A stretch of DNA of 64,000 nt from Pinibacter soli (GCF_029961145.1 NZ_JASBRG010000007.1:972155-1036154), one strand, 5' to 3'; shown: positions 25,810 through 33,919, counted from the stretch's first letter. The notes: generated from the letters alone by a model not told the origin. Translations and numbers: made by a program.

Positions 25810-26629
25810 ACTTAATTCCCGTCTTTGTAAACTCAATCTTCTTCTGTTTATAAAGATTTCCCGTTGTCATTTTGAAAGTCTTTTTGCTCATGCCGAAAAA
25901 GCTGTAAATCTCTTCGGGATCGGATTTGTCGTGGTACGGCAGGTAGCCGTTATTTTCCACGAGTAAGCGAAGTATTTTATCTCCTTCGTCTTCTACCCTT
26001 TTATAACCGGAGGTTCCGGCGGCAACGTCTATTTTGTTGTCCTCGCGGATCGCTTTGACAAAACCCTTAAAAGTATCGCCCACACGAATATTGCGGTATA
26101 TTTCGTTGAAATGCAGTACTCCTGTGTGTTTGTTATTGATAATCACCACATAGCCAATGTCGGTACGACGATAAACGATGAGCTGAACGGCCTCTTTTTC
26201 TTTTACCGTAAGGTCATCATTATTTAAGAAATACTCAATTTTCTCAGTAGCAGCTACCCGTCCGGTTTGCTCGTCGACGTATATTTTCACCAGGTATTCG
26301 CCACCGGTGCGCATACCAGAAAGTTGTTTTGAAGTGGGCACGAAAATATCTTTCATCAGACCCCAGTCAAGAAAAGCTCCCTGGCGGGTTACCGTAACGG
26401 CTTTCAAGAGCACAATATCGCCCACCACGCCTTTCGGGTGCTGCGTTGTAGCGATTACACGGTTTTCAGAATCGTGATAAACAAAAACCTTTAACTCATC
26501 ACCGATTTTTGTGTTTTCCGGAACGAATCGTTTCGGTAATAAAATGCCTTCATCACCATCATCCAGGTAAACGCCAAAATCTACCATTCTGATAACGTTC
26601 AATGTGTTGTATTCGCCAATTTTAACCAT
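25796..26629 (-). CDS. cvfB: CvfB-like S1 RNA-binding protein
   Basis: About 277 residues from ATG at 26629 (MVKIGEYNTLNVIRMVDFGVYLDD). It holds tandem S1-like OB domains: GVYLDDGDEGILLPKRFVPE, GAFLDWGLMKDIFVPTSKQL and GYVVIINNKHTGVLHFNEIY. It ends in a winged-helix domain (EEIYSFFGMSKKTFKMTTGNLYKQKKI). This order is that of CvfB, an RNA-binding regulator studied in firmicutes. The longer upstream frame is repeat DNA. A TACTTTTG box ends 4 nt before the ATG, suggesting a leaderless message. Confidence 0.92.
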   Translation of the reverse strand: MVKIGEYNTLNVIRMVDFGVYLDDGDEGILLPKRFVPENTKIGDELKVFVYHDSENRVIATTQHPKGVVGDIVLLKAVTVTRQGAFLDWGLMKDIFVPTSKQLSGMRTGGEYLVKIYVDEQTGRVAATEKIEYFLNNDDLTVKEKEAVQLIVYRRTDIGYVVIINNKHTGVLHFNEIYRNIRVGDTFKGFVKAIREDNKIDVAAGTSGYKRVEDEGDKILRLLVENNGYLPYHDKSDPEEIYSFFGMSKKTFKMTTGNLYKQKKIEFTKTGIKLIES

Positions 26630-26633
26630 GGGG

Positions 26634-26641
26634 CAAAAGTA
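26634..26641 (-). promoter_or_regulatory. -7 box abutting the cvfB start codon
   Basis: TACTTTTG on the minus strand matches TAnnTTTG and is followed by CCCC and then ATG. The same 4-nt spacing is seen at ispH and the LRGPP protein. Confidence 0.5.
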
Positions 26642-26656
26642 GACAAAGACTGCGTT

Positions 26657-26783
26657 AATTTGAAAATTTGAAAATATGAGAATTTGAAAATTCTTTCTGC
26701 GCAACTTCTCCTTATCAAACCACCTCCAATTTGGAAAGCAAATAATAAGTAAAAAAGATGCACCTAAAGCATTTTCAAATTAC
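26657..26783. repeat. Paired inverted arms (TTTGAAAATATGA words)
   Basis: The left arm 26657-26693 iterates tttgaaaat words; the right arm at 26770-26783 (attttcaaatta) is shorter. A spacer of about 76 nt ends in the recurrent word AAGCATTTTC. Confidence 0.6.
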
Positions 26784-26873
26784 CAAAAATCCAGAGAGCC
26801 TATTTTTTTAAAAAAAGTCCCTCATCCATGTTACCATACATTTTTTTCCCGCGACTAATTTTCCGGCCTGTCT

Positions 26874-27093
26874 TATACCATTGACCGTTAACCTTATTTC
26901 GTGAAAAAACAATCAAGTGTCATTAAGTACTAAACCCTATTGCTCAAGCACCATTGATCGTTAAACCTAATCTTATTGTACCAAATGACCATAAACCTGT
27001 CCTTTTGAGCTTCTTCCACCCCTTAACCCTTGTTGGGTACGCTGACGTTAAACCTTGAGGGATATACCATTAACCATTAAACCTTATTCTTTT
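26874..27093 (+). repeat. Degenerate tandem array of about 30-bp units
   Basis: At least six copies of a unit close to RTACCATTGACCRTTAAACC + TTATTCTTTTG start near 26875, 26918, 26948, 26978, 27037 and 27063, with a weaker copy near 27008. Most steps are 27-31 nt or a multiple; the first is 43 nt. The constant core is TTAAACC(T). No open frame spans it. It ends about 30 nt before the -7 box of the cyclophilin gene. Confidence 0.65.
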
Positions 27094-27121
27094 GATGGTT
27101 ATCCCTCTTTGTCCTTTCTTT

Positions 27122-27129
27122 TATATTTG
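27122..27129 (+). promoter_or_regulatory. Probable -7 box of the cyclophilin lipoprotein gene
   Basis: TATATTTG matches TAnnTTTG and lies 21 nt before the ATG at 27151. No ideal -33 TTG is at the standard distance. Confidence 0.5.
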
Positions 27130-27150
27130 CATAATCACATACCAGTCATT

Positions 27151-27729
27151 ATGCGTTACTTCTATTTGCTTTTTATCTCCTTTTTTATTTTTTCCTGCAC
27201 ACACAAATACAAAAATCCTCACGTGGAAATTGAAACGGAACTGGGTGACATTGAGGTTGAGTTATATCCCGAACAAGCACCCAAAACAGTGGCTGCCTTT
27301 TTATCGCATATTGATTCAGGCTATTATAAAAGATGTTCTTTTTACCGCGTATTGAATACGGATAATCAGTCTTCCGATGCACCCAAGGCCGAACTTATCC
27401 AGGGAGGCATTTACAAAATGCCTTCGGCAAAATTCCATCCGGCCTTTATTCCCCATGAAACCACTCAGCAAACACATATTCTGCATAAAAATGGCACCAT
27501 ATCAATGGCCAGAAATGAACCCGGAACTGCAACCTCAGAGTTCTTTATTTGCATCGGCGATCAGCCGGGATTTGATTATGGTGGAGAAAACAATGCAGAC
27601 GGGCAAGGGTATGCCGCTTTTGGAAAAGTGGTTAAAGGAATGGATGTGGTGAGAAAAGTTTACAACAGCAAAGAAGATAACACTTCGTTTGAACCGCCGG
27701 TGATGATTATGAATATCGTGAGGCTGTAG
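27151..27729 (+). CDS. Cyclophilin-type peptidyl-prolyl isomerase lipoprotein
   Basis: About 192 residues from ATG at 27151. The lipoprotein signal is MRYFYLLFISFFIFSCTHK, with lipobox Cys16. The cyclophilin fold follows: VEIETELGDIEVELYPEQAPKTVAAFLSHIDSGYY, then FYRVL, ELIQGG, GTISMARNEPGTATSEFFICIGDQPGFD and YAAFGKVVKGMDVVRK. It catalyses cis-trans isomerisation of prolyl bonds in the periplasm. The usual catalytic Arg is present in the FYRV segment. It is separated from cvfB by an unusual tandem array and followed by a REP-like element. Confidence 0.93.
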   Translation: MRYFYLLFISFFIFSCTHKYKNPHVEIETELGDIEVELYPEQAPKTVAAFLSHIDSGYYKRCSFYRVLNTDNQSSDAPKAELIQGGIYKMPSAKFHPAFIPHETTQQTHILHKNGTISMARNEPGTATSEFFICIGDQPGFDYGGENNADGQGYAAFGKVVKGMDVVRKVYNSKEDNTSFEPPVMIMNIVRL

Positions 27730-27747
27730 AATAAAGGCCTCTTGCAC

Positions 27748-27931
27748 CCGTCATTGCGAGACCTGCCGAGGAGGATGATCGAACTATAAAAACAAAATCA
27801 AGAAACAGCGGGCGGTCGAAGCAATCTTAATCGAAGTGCCGGGGATTGCTTCGCCACACATGCACTATGCGCAAGATTTCTTCATTTAATCTGATAGTGA
27901 TTTTTTGCCGTGGCATCGCAATGACGATGCG
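27748..27931. repeat. REP-like element CGTCATTGCGAG ... CGCAATGACG
   Basis: The outer words cccgtcattgcgag (27748-27760) and catcgcaatgacgatgcg (27914-27931) are inverted. Inside, GAAGCAATC and GATTGCTTC form a second inverted pair around 27815-27856. This is a widespread dispersed bacterial repeat type. Confidence 0.85.
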
Positions 27932-27958
27932 AACTTGCCTACAAATCCGCACTTCCTA

Positions 27959-28993
27959 TCATTTCAACATCTCCAACACCTCACCCTTCACGGCAACTCC
28001 TAATCCGGGATTTTCATTGTACAAAATTCTTCCATAGTCAAAAGCCACTCCCGTTGCGGCATCAGCTTCCAGCAACAATGGCCCGTCCATGTCTATGTAA
28101 TCCGCCAGTGGAGCAAGATGCGCAATGGCTGCACTTCCAATACTTGTTTCATTCATGCTGCCGATCATAACTTTCATATCCAGCTTGCGGGCATTCTCGA
28201 TCATGCGCAGTGCCGGCGTAATGCCAGAGCATTTTGTAAGTTTTATGTTGATGCCGTGAAAATGTCCGGCGCATTTTTGCACATCATGTTCTGTTACGCA
28301 GCTTTCGTCAGCAATCAAAGGCAGCGCCGATTTTTCATACAACCATTTCATTCCTTCCCAATCGTCTTTTGCCAGCGGCTGCTCAACAAATTCCACATTC
28401 AAATCTTTGAAGACATCTATTTTTCCCAGCGCATCTTCTTTTGTCCAGCCGGCATTTGCATCTATGCGAAAAACAGCATCTGTATGTTTTCTCAACGCTT
28501 CAATAATCGCTATGTCATTGTCTGTTCCCAATTTTATTTTGTACACAGGCCATGGCTTGTCGTTCATCTTCTGTACCATTTTATCAATATCGTCAATGCC
28601 GATGGTGTAGTCTGTTACAGGCGATTTTGCAATATCGCCGTTCCACATTTTATACAGCGGCTCACCTCTCCATTTTCCATAAATATCCCAAGCGGCTATA
28701 TCCAATGCACACACGAGAAAATTATTTTGCGGCAGCAAATGATGGAGGTAATGCCAGTATCTTCCCGGCTCAGTGAAAGAAAACTTCTCTACGAACATTT
28801 TCTTCAACTCCAGGTCAGCGGACATTTTTTCAACGGGAATATTGTAATACGCAATTGCAGGCGCTTCACCGTAACCTTTAATACCATTGAAGTTCAGCTC
28901 AACAACAAGCGAAGGTTGATGCGTTTTTGTTCCTTTGGAAATGGTAAATGGATAAACGAATTTGCTGTTAAGCTGTGTGGATCGAACTTTCAT
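27959..28993 (-). CDS. Dipeptide epimerase (enolase superfamily, L-Ala-D/L-Glu epimerase-like)
   Basis: 344 residues. The muconate-lactonising-enzyme-type barrel motifs are all present: YKIKLG (Lys152 and Lys154), RIDANAGW with metal ligand Asp178, VEQPL with Glu204, IADESC with Asp229, and KLTKCSGIT with Lys254. The C-terminal DMDGP is the substrate-binding DxD of dipeptide epimerases. It probably interconverts L-Ala-D-Glu and L-Ala-L-Glu during murein peptide recycling; dipeptide specificity varies in the family. It is cytoplasmic and stands alone. Confidence 0.92.
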   Translation of the reverse strand: MKVRSTQLNSKFVYPFTISKGTKTHQPSLVVELNFNGIKGYGEAPAIAYYNIPVEKMSADLELKKMFVEKFSFTEPGRYWHYLHHLLPQNNFLVCALDIAAWDIYGKWRGEPLYKMWNGDIAKSPVTDYTIGIDDIDKMVQKMNDKPWPVYKIKLGTDNDIAIIEALRKHTDAVFRIDANAGWTKEDALGKIDVFKDLNVEFVEQPLAKDDWEGMKWLYEKSALPLIADESCVTEHDVQKCAGHFHGINIKLTKCSGITPALRMIENARKLDMKVMIGSMNETSIGSAAIAHLAPLADYIDMDGPLLLEADAATGVAFDYGRILYNENPGLGVAVKGEVLEMLK

Positions 28994-29008
28994 AAGACTA
29001 AAATTTGG

Positions 29009-29117
29009 TGAAACGTGAATCGTGAATAAGCTGTTGAACGTGTTTCATTTTTACCATTATAAATACTTTTTGACTCGTCTGCCATTCCATTCACGATTCG
29101 CCTTTCACGATTCACGC
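29009..29117. repeat. Paired inverted arms (GTGAATCGTGAA words)
   Basis: The left arm 29009-29028 (gtgaaacgtgaatcgtgaat) and right arm 29090-29117 (attcacgattcgcctttcac...) are complementary, with a spacer near 60 nt. The arm words differ from the AT-rich family elsewhere but the architecture is the same. Confidence 0.75.
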
Positions 29118-29887
29118 TTTACATCATATGCGATGAAAAAGTAATTATACGCTTTATTGTACTGACCAATAAATTCGTTTCTATCAAATGGCGCTCTGCC
29201 TTTCAGGAAATGGTCAAGCGTGGAAACAGATAATCCACACTCATCAAAAAGATCAAACATCATTTCTGGAGTAGTGTTGTACAGATCTGCAGAGCCCAAT
29301 CCAAACTCAAAAAGAATGTATGGCTTGCAGCGTTTGATCGTGTTGATGCCGCCTTTCAAAACACCAAGCTCGGCACCTTCTACGTCAATCTTTATCAGGT
29401 CGATGCGAAGATCGGAAGGAATAATATCATCCAGCATTTCAATTGTTACCTTGATCTGCTTTGTATGGTAATCCTCGCCCTGAACAGTGCGCTCTTTCAA
29501 GCCGCTTATCGCGGGTCTGTCCACAACGTACGAAAACTCCGCTTCGCCTTTTGCATCCGACAAAGCAAGGTTGTACATCACGACTTTTTTACCATATTGC
29601 TTTTTGATTTTTTCGAACAATGGCGGGATCGGCTCGAAAGCATAACCTTTTCCATCAGGTGCTGCTTTGATCAATTCACGAAGAATGTGTCCCTTGTGCG
29701 CTCCGATATCAATATAATTGGAATTGCGGTTCAATACCTTGTTAATGACTTTGGTTGTTTGAAAATCGTACACATCAAAAGGACCGGTAAAAAACTTATC
29801 GGTAAAATTGTAAAGCCTGTATGCGCCTTTTTTTGCAGCTAATACTAATGCATCCGGAACGATTTTTCTTAACCTGATTTTCGCCAT
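29105..29887 (-). CDS. FkbM family SAM-dependent methyltransferase
   Basis: About 260 residues from ATG at 29887 (MAKIRLRKIVPDALV). The Rossmann motif I is NYIDIGAHKGHIL, with AFEPIPPLFEKI and VVMYNLALSDAKGEAEF after it. The diagnostic FkbM segment is IDLIKIDVEGAELGVLKGG. The family O-methylates sugars or natural products, and in Bacteroidota it is often tied to glycan or lipopolysaccharide decoration. No glycosyltransferase is adjacent to support a pathway. The stop falls in the right arm of the preceding repeat. Confidence 0.92.
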   Translation of the reverse strand: MAKIRLRKIVPDALVLAAKKGAYRLYNFTDKFFTGPFDVYDFQTTKVINKVLNRNSNYIDIGAHKGHILRELIKAAPDGKGYAFEPIPPLFEKIKKQYGKKVVMYNLALSDAKGEAEFSYVVDRPAISGLKERTVQGEDYHTKQIKVTIEMLDDIIPSDLRIDLIKIDVEGAELGVLKGGINTIKRCKPYILFEFGLGSADLYNTTPEMMFDLFDECGLSVSTLDHFLKGRAPFDRNEFIGQYNKAYNYFFIAYDVKRES

Positions 29888-29928
29888 AATGGGTGGTGTA
29901 GCCTTTTGGAATGCCCGAAGATAAGGCA

Positions 29929-30093
29929 ATTTGAAAATTTGAAAATATGTAAATATGGGAATTTGAAAATTGGGGTTGCCGCAACTTTAAGCATTCTAAT
30001 AATTTCATACAATTATTTTATTCTTAAACATTCAAGATGCTCTTTATAAACAAAATACCTCTACAGAGAACGCATTTTCAAATTTTCAAATTA
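29929..30093. repeat. Paired inverted arms (TTTGAAAATATG words)
   Basis: Left arm 29929-29970, right arm 30073-30093 (cattttcaaattttcaaatta). The spacer is about 100 nt, the longest of the set, and ends in the word CGCATTTTC seen in other elements. Confidence 0.7.
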
Positions 30094-31365
30094 TGCCAGT
30101 TTCTCAAGCACCGCAAATCCCCAACTATCGATTGTGATGGACTTAGTTTGGTAGAAGTCGTATGTTGTATTGGTAAAAACGTCTTTAAAACTGCCGCGTA
30201 TGTAAGGATGTGACGTGGAGATATTTACCGGATGTTCTGAAAGATTCAGAAATACCAGCACTTCTTCATCGCCGTTTTTGCGGAGATAAGAGAATACATA
30301 ATCAGCGGCATTTGTCTGGATCATGAAAGTGGAGGAATCTACCGCACGCAAAGCCTCGTTTCGTTTTTTCAGTTCCAGTAAGGTTTTGTAAAAATCATTC
30401 AACTCGAATTTATCCGTCCATTCGATGGGATCGCGTTCAAAGAACTCTATTGCTTTTCGATTGGGCAGTTCCTGTCCGGAATAAATGAATGGAATGCCGT
30501 TCCAGGTAAAACAAAGAACAGCAAAGGCTTTCGCAGCCTCCCCCATGCGTTCGTATTCGCTTCCGCTGTGAGAATTTTCATCGTGGTTACTGGTAAAATA
30601 TGCCCTGAATGCGTGCGAAGGAAATGTTTCGTTGTAGGTTTTAAGAATGGCCTGCAGCCCGTTTATGTCAATTGATTTTCGCCAGAAAGCTTCCATGGAG
30701 TGAAGAAATTTCCATGTATAGGTGGCGTCAAAGACTTCGTGATAAACTATGTCCTCGCATTCTGCGAACCAAAACAGTTTTTTCACATTGTCGCAGCCTG
30801 TTCTAGCCTCTTTCCAGAAATCAACGGGCACGAGCATAGCCATATCGCAGCGAAACGCATCTATATTGCACTCTTTGATCCAGAAAAGCATCATATCAAT
30901 CATGGCTTTGCGCAGATCAGGATTGTCGTAGTTGAGGTCAACCACATCATCCCATCCATGTGCGTCGAAGAATTCACCGTCCAGATTTTTGCGATAGTAT
31001 TCAGGATGCTCGCGGATCCAGCGATGATCCCAGCCTGTGTGATTGGCCACGATATCGATCATCACTTTCATACCCAGCTGCTGCACTTCCTTAACGAGCG
31101 CCTTAAAGTCTTCCATCGTTCCAAACTCCGGATTAATGGAAGTATAATCGCTGCAAGCATAATAACTGCCCAGCGATCCTTTTCTTTTGGCGAAGCTTAT
31201 GGGCGTAACCGGCATAAAGTACAAAATCTCCACCCCCATGTTCTTTAATCGTGGTAAATGCGCCTTAAAAGCATTAAAAGTTCCTTCCAGAGTATATTGC
31301 CTGAAGTTTACCTCGTAAATATTCGTCGAATGTATCCATGAAACGGGCTGAAAGAGTGTATCCAT
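30091..31365 (-). CDS. GH13 alpha-amylase family enzyme, cytoplasmic
   Basis: About 424 residues from ATG at 31365 (MDTLFQPVSWIHSTNIYEVN). The four conserved regions are DIVANH (about 104-109), DAFRCDMA with nucleophile Asp174, FAECED with acid/base Glu202 (or Glu204), and TSNHDENS with Asp262. The C-terminal beta domain ends IDSWGFAVLEKLA. It has no signal peptide, so it acts on intracellular alpha-glucan or maltodextrin. The exact activity is unresolved. A TATTTTTA box lies 4 nt before the ATG. Confidence 0.93.
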   Translation of the reverse strand: MDTLFQPVSWIHSTNIYEVNFRQYTLEGTFNAFKAHLPRLKNMGVEILYFMPVTPISFAKRKGSLGSYYACSDYTSINPEFGTMEDFKALVKEVQQLGMKVMIDIVANHTGWDHRWIREHPEYYRKNLDGEFFDAHGWDDVVDLNYDNPDLRKAMIDMMLFWIKECNIDAFRCDMAMLVPVDFWKEARTGCDNVKKLFWFAECEDIVYHEVFDATYTWKFLHSMEAFWRKSIDINGLQAILKTYNETFPSHAFRAYFTSNHDENSHSGSEYERMGEAAKAFAVLCFTWNGIPFIYSGQELPNRKAIEFFERDPIEWTDKFELNDFYKTLLELKKRNEALRAVDSSTFMIQTNAADYVFSYLRKNGDEEVLVFLNLSEHPVNISTSHPYIRGSFKDVFTNTTYDFYQTKSITIDSWGFAVLEKLA

Positions 31366-31369
31366 GGAA

Positions 31370-31377
31370 TAAAAATA
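31370..31377 (-). promoter_or_regulatory. -7-like box abutting the GH13 start codon
   Basis: TATTTTTA on the minus strand differs from TAnnTTTG at one base and is followed by TTCC and ATG. The spacing equals that at cvfB and ispH. Confidence 0.35.
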
Positions 31378-31390
31378 GGGATTTTGACAG

Positions 31391-31543
31391 TGGAAAATTG
31401 AAAGTTGAAAACGGGGGACGCAGATTATCACGGTTATCAAGATTTGAAATGATTAATAAAAATCATGAGGATCATCACAGTCTTGACGATCTGCGTTCCA
31501 ATCTCTCCCATTTTCAACTTTCAATTTTCAATTTTCAATTTCC
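31391..31543. repeat. Paired inverted arms with a nested inverted repeat
   Basis: The outer arms 31391-31412 and 31509-31543 use ttgaaaattgaaagttg words. Within the spacer, ggacgcagat (31416-31425) pairs with atctgcgttcc (31489-31499), giving a stem within a stem between the divergent GH13 and ispH genes. Confidence 0.75.
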
Positions 31544-31546
31544 ACG

Positions 31547-31554
31547 TATTTTTG
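31547..31554 (+). promoter_or_regulatory. -7 box abutting the ispH start codon
   Basis: TATTTTTG matches TAnnTTTG. It is followed by CCCT and then ATG at 31559, so transcription would begin at or within a few nt of the start codon. Confidence 0.5.
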
Positions 31555-31558
31555 CCCT

Positions 31559-32779
31559 ATGAAGCAGTTCAACGTTCCAAACATATACCGTAGCCCGCTC
31601 ATTACCGCCATTAAAAACAAGCGCAAGCAGGATGATAAATTGAAAAAAGATTTCACTCCTACACAGCTGGATCTGGGTACTTTACACATTTATCTTGCGC
31701 GACACTTCGGCTTTTGTTATGGTGTGGAAAATGCCATTGAAATTGCTTTCACAACTGTTGATGAAAATCCCGGGAAAAGAATTTTTCTTTTAAGTGAAAT
31801 GATCCACAATCCGCAGGTAAATGCTGATCTGCAGGAACGTGGAATTCAGTTTTTGCAGGATACCTACGGCAAACAGATCATTCCATTTGAAGACTTGACA
31901 GCAGATGATATCGTTTTGATCCCTGCATTTGGAACAACGCTGGACATTGAAGAGAGACTGAACAAGATCGGCATTCATACCGAAAAATATAATACCACCT
32001 GTCCTTTCGTAGAAAAGGTTTGGAACCGCAGTGAACAGATCGCCCAAAAAAGCTACTCAATTGTTGTGCATGGCAAACCAAAACATGAGGAAACAAGAGC
32101 TACTTTTTCCCATGCAGCTTCACACACGCCAACCGTTATTGTGAATGATATGCAGGAAACAATTGATCTTGCGAAATACATTACCGGAGAAAAACCTGCA
32201 GACGAATTTTACCAGGCTTTTAAAGGCAGATACAGCGAAGGATTCGATATTACAAAAGACCTGCAAAGAATTGGGGTTGTTAACCAGACAACGCAACTGG
32301 CAACCGATACACAAGCCATTGCCGAATATTTGAAAAAGGTAATGCAGGAACATCACAAACTAAATGACTCAAACATCGGCGAACGTTTTGCAGATACAAG
32401 AGATACGCTTTGCTACGCTACCAATGACAACCAAACGGCTGTTACAGGAATGCTTTCCACTCCGGCGGATATTGCCGTTGTGGTAGGCGGATACAATTCT
32501 TCCAACACAACGCACCTTGTTGAGTTATGTGAAGAAAAACTGCCAACTTATTTTGTAAACAGCGACGAAAAAATACTTTCACCAACAGAGATATTGCACT
32601 ACAATTTCCACACGAAACAAGAGCTTCTTTCGCACGATTATTTGCCCGCAAAAGAACCATTGAAGGTTTTAATTACCAGCGGTGCATCATGTCCCGATGC
32701 CCTGGTAGAAAGAGTAATCAGAAAGCTGGCGGGGTTTTATGGCGTGGGGAATAAAGTGGATGAACTAGCGAATAATTGA
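31559..32779 (+). CDS. ispH: 4-hydroxy-3-methylbut-2-enyl diphosphate reductase
   Basis: 406 residues, longer than the roughly 310 of the E. coli enzyme and like the long form of cyanobacteria and plastids. It performs the last step of the methylerythritol phosphate pathway, making IPP and DMAPP with a 4Fe-4S cluster. The cluster ligands are Cys53 (FGFCYGVENAI), Cys148 (YNTTCPFV) and Cys285 (DTLCYAT). VNQTT and the ITSGASCPD segment are conserved. The extra length is an N-terminal extension of about 40 residues and an insert around 200-235. Confidence 0.96.
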   Translation: MKQFNVPNIYRSPLITAIKNKRKQDDKLKKDFTPTQLDLGTLHIYLARHFGFCYGVENAIEIAFTTVDENPGKRIFLLSEMIHNPQVNADLQERGIQFLQDTYGKQIIPFEDLTADDIVLIPAFGTTLDIEERLNKIGIHTEKYNTTCPFVEKVWNRSEQIAQKSYSIVVHGKPKHEETRATFSHAASHTPTVIVNDMQETIDLAKYITGEKPADEFYQAFKGRYSEGFDITKDLQRIGVVNQTTQLATDTQAIAEYLKKVMQEHHKLNDSNIGERFADTRDTLCYATNDNQTAVTGMLSTPADIAVVVGGYNSSNTTHLVELCEEKLPTYFVNSDEKILSPTEILHYNFHTKQELLSHDYLPAKEPLKVLITSGASCPDALVERVIRKLAGFYGVGNKVDELANN

Positions 32780-32859
32780 AAATTGAAAATTGAGAGTTGA
32801 AAATTAGAAAGTCAAAAACTGCGTTCCATTTTCAACTCTCAACTTTCAATTTTCAATTC
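32775..32859. repeat. Paired inverted arms (TTGAAAATTGAGAGTTGAAAA words)
   Basis: Left arm 32775-32806 and right arm 32827-32859 are near-perfect complements separated by only about 20 nt. They could form a long hairpin between convergent ispH and the thioredoxin-like gene. Confidence 0.8.
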
Positions 32860-32860
32860 C

Positions 32861-33340
32861 CTAAAGGTTTTCCTTCAAGTACTTCTCCAGCTGTTTGTCA
32901 TCCGGGTTCATTTCAATTAAAACGCCTTCTTTGTTCATCAAAAAGGACGTGGGTATTCTTTGGATATACCAGGCGTTTGCAACTTTGCCATCCTTACTGT
33001 TGCTTTCGTTTACCTGTATCCAGTTTATTTTGTCGTATTTGATGGCTCTCTTCCATGCGTCTTTACTGTCATCCACACTAATACCGTAAATCTCGAAACC
33101 TTTGTCTTTGTATTTTTCATACAGCTTTACCAAATGCTTGTTCGACTGTCTACAGGGACCGCACCAGGATGCCCAAAAGTCGATCAGTACTATTTTCCCT
33201 TTTAATGACGACAAGGAAACGTTTTTTCCATTTACATCCGGCAAAGAGATTTCCCCAGCCGGCTGCCCTTGCCGTGGCTGTGCATAAGCAACCGCTCCGG
33301 CAAACATCAGTATAACAACAAATAGAAATTTCCTTTTCAT
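32861..33340 (-). CDS. TlpA/ResA-like thioredoxin-fold protein, exported
   Basis: About 159 residues from ATG at 33340, with signal peptide MKRKFLFVVILMFAGAVAYAQ. The AhpC/TSA-type thioredoxin fold carries LIDFWASWCGPCRQSNKHL with the CxxC active site, and RIPTSFLMNKEG with the conserved cis-Pro. It probably reduces or isomerises disulfides in the periplasm, as ResA/TlpA do in cytochrome c maturation. No cytochrome genes are nearby. It precedes metal-related genes in the same orientation. Confidence 0.92.
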   Translation of the reverse strand: MKRKFLFVVILMFAGAVAYAQPRQGQPAGEISLPDVNGKNVSLSSLKGKIVLIDFWASWCGPCRQSNKHLVKLYEKYKDKGFEIYGISVDDSKDAWKRAIKYDKINWIQVNESNSKDGKVANAWYIQRIPTSFLMNKEGVLIEMNPDDKQLEKYLKENL

Positions 33341-33450
33341 AGTATTGATTCGAGCGCCGCAGCGCAAAGAAATTTAACGAAAAAAGCGGGAAACTATTGC
33401 CGCATTTTTCATGTCGCAAGAGCCTCCCGCCTGTTTATTGATAAAATAAA

Positions 33451-33537
33451 TTAGTGTTTGCAGCAAGTTGTACTGTCTGTACAACCTTTAGCGCAGTCTT
33501 TTCCTTTGCAGCAGTCTTTATCTGTGCAATCTTTCAT
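33451..33537 (-). CDS. Cys-rich 28-residue reading frame overlapping the HMA gene end
   Basis: ATG at 33537 to TAA at 33451 encodes MKDCTDKDCCKGKDCAKGC and nine further residues ending TTCCKH: eight Cys in 28 codons, alternating with Lys/Asp like a metallothionein-type metal binder. It overlaps the last 20 nt of the HMA-domain gene in another frame. It may be a translationally coupled metal-binding peptide. Alternatively it is the original C-terminal tail of the HMA protein, detached by a one-base frameshift. Codon use and Cys density are far from random, so it is unlikely to be a chance frame. Confidence 0.5.
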   Translation of the reverse strand: MKDCTDKDCCKGKDCAKGCTDSTTCCKH

Positions 33538-33919
33538 AATTCGCATCACTGCAGCATTTAGCGGCATTTTCACTAGTTGTTGTCATGCTTGCCTTTCTTT
33601 CGTACTGGCAGCAAGTGTGTAATTTTTTGTAAGCTTCATCGCTTGCCGTAAAATTCTTTGTATCATAACCAGCCGCAGCGATTGATTTTTCAATGCCTTT
33701 GAGATCGGCTTGTTTTGCGTCGTAAGAAACTGTCAAAATCTTTGAATCCACATTCCAATCTGCGGAAGCAGCGCCTGCTTGTTTAGCTGCCTTTTCGATT
33801 GTTTTTTTACACATTCCACATTCACCCCACACTTTTACGGTTTGCTTTTGTGTTTGCGCAAATGAAGTAACTGAAATAAATAAGAAGGCTATAAATGAAA
33901 ATAATTGAAGCGTTTTCAT
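33518..33919 (-). CDS. Heavy-metal-associated (HMA) domain protein, exported
   Basis: 133 residues from ATG at 33919, with signal peptide MKTLQLFSFIAFLFISVTSFAQ. The HMA fold follows: VKVWGECGMCKKTIEKAAKQAG with the metal-binding Cys34 and Cys37, then a ferredoxin-like DSKILTVSYDAKQADLKGIEKSIAAAGYDT. The C-terminal third is Cys-containing (LHTCCQYER, AAKCCSD). It probably binds copper or a similar soft metal in the periplasm. The end NYERLHR looks abrupt, and a Cys-rich frame continues one base out of phase. The HYC_CC_PP gene upstream supports a metal role. Confidence 0.9.
   Translation of the reverse strand: MKTLQLFSFIAFLFISVTSFAQTQKQTVKVWGECGMCKKTIEKAAKQAGAASADWNVDSKILTVSYDAKQADLKGIEKSIAAAGYDTKNFTASDEAYKKLHTCCQYERKASMTTTSENAAKCCSDANYERLHR

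Noticed and set aside
26874-27093. Possible CRISPR array upstream of the cyclophilin gene
   Set aside because: The units are degenerate over their whole length, with no exact repeats, no distinct spacers and no cas genes.
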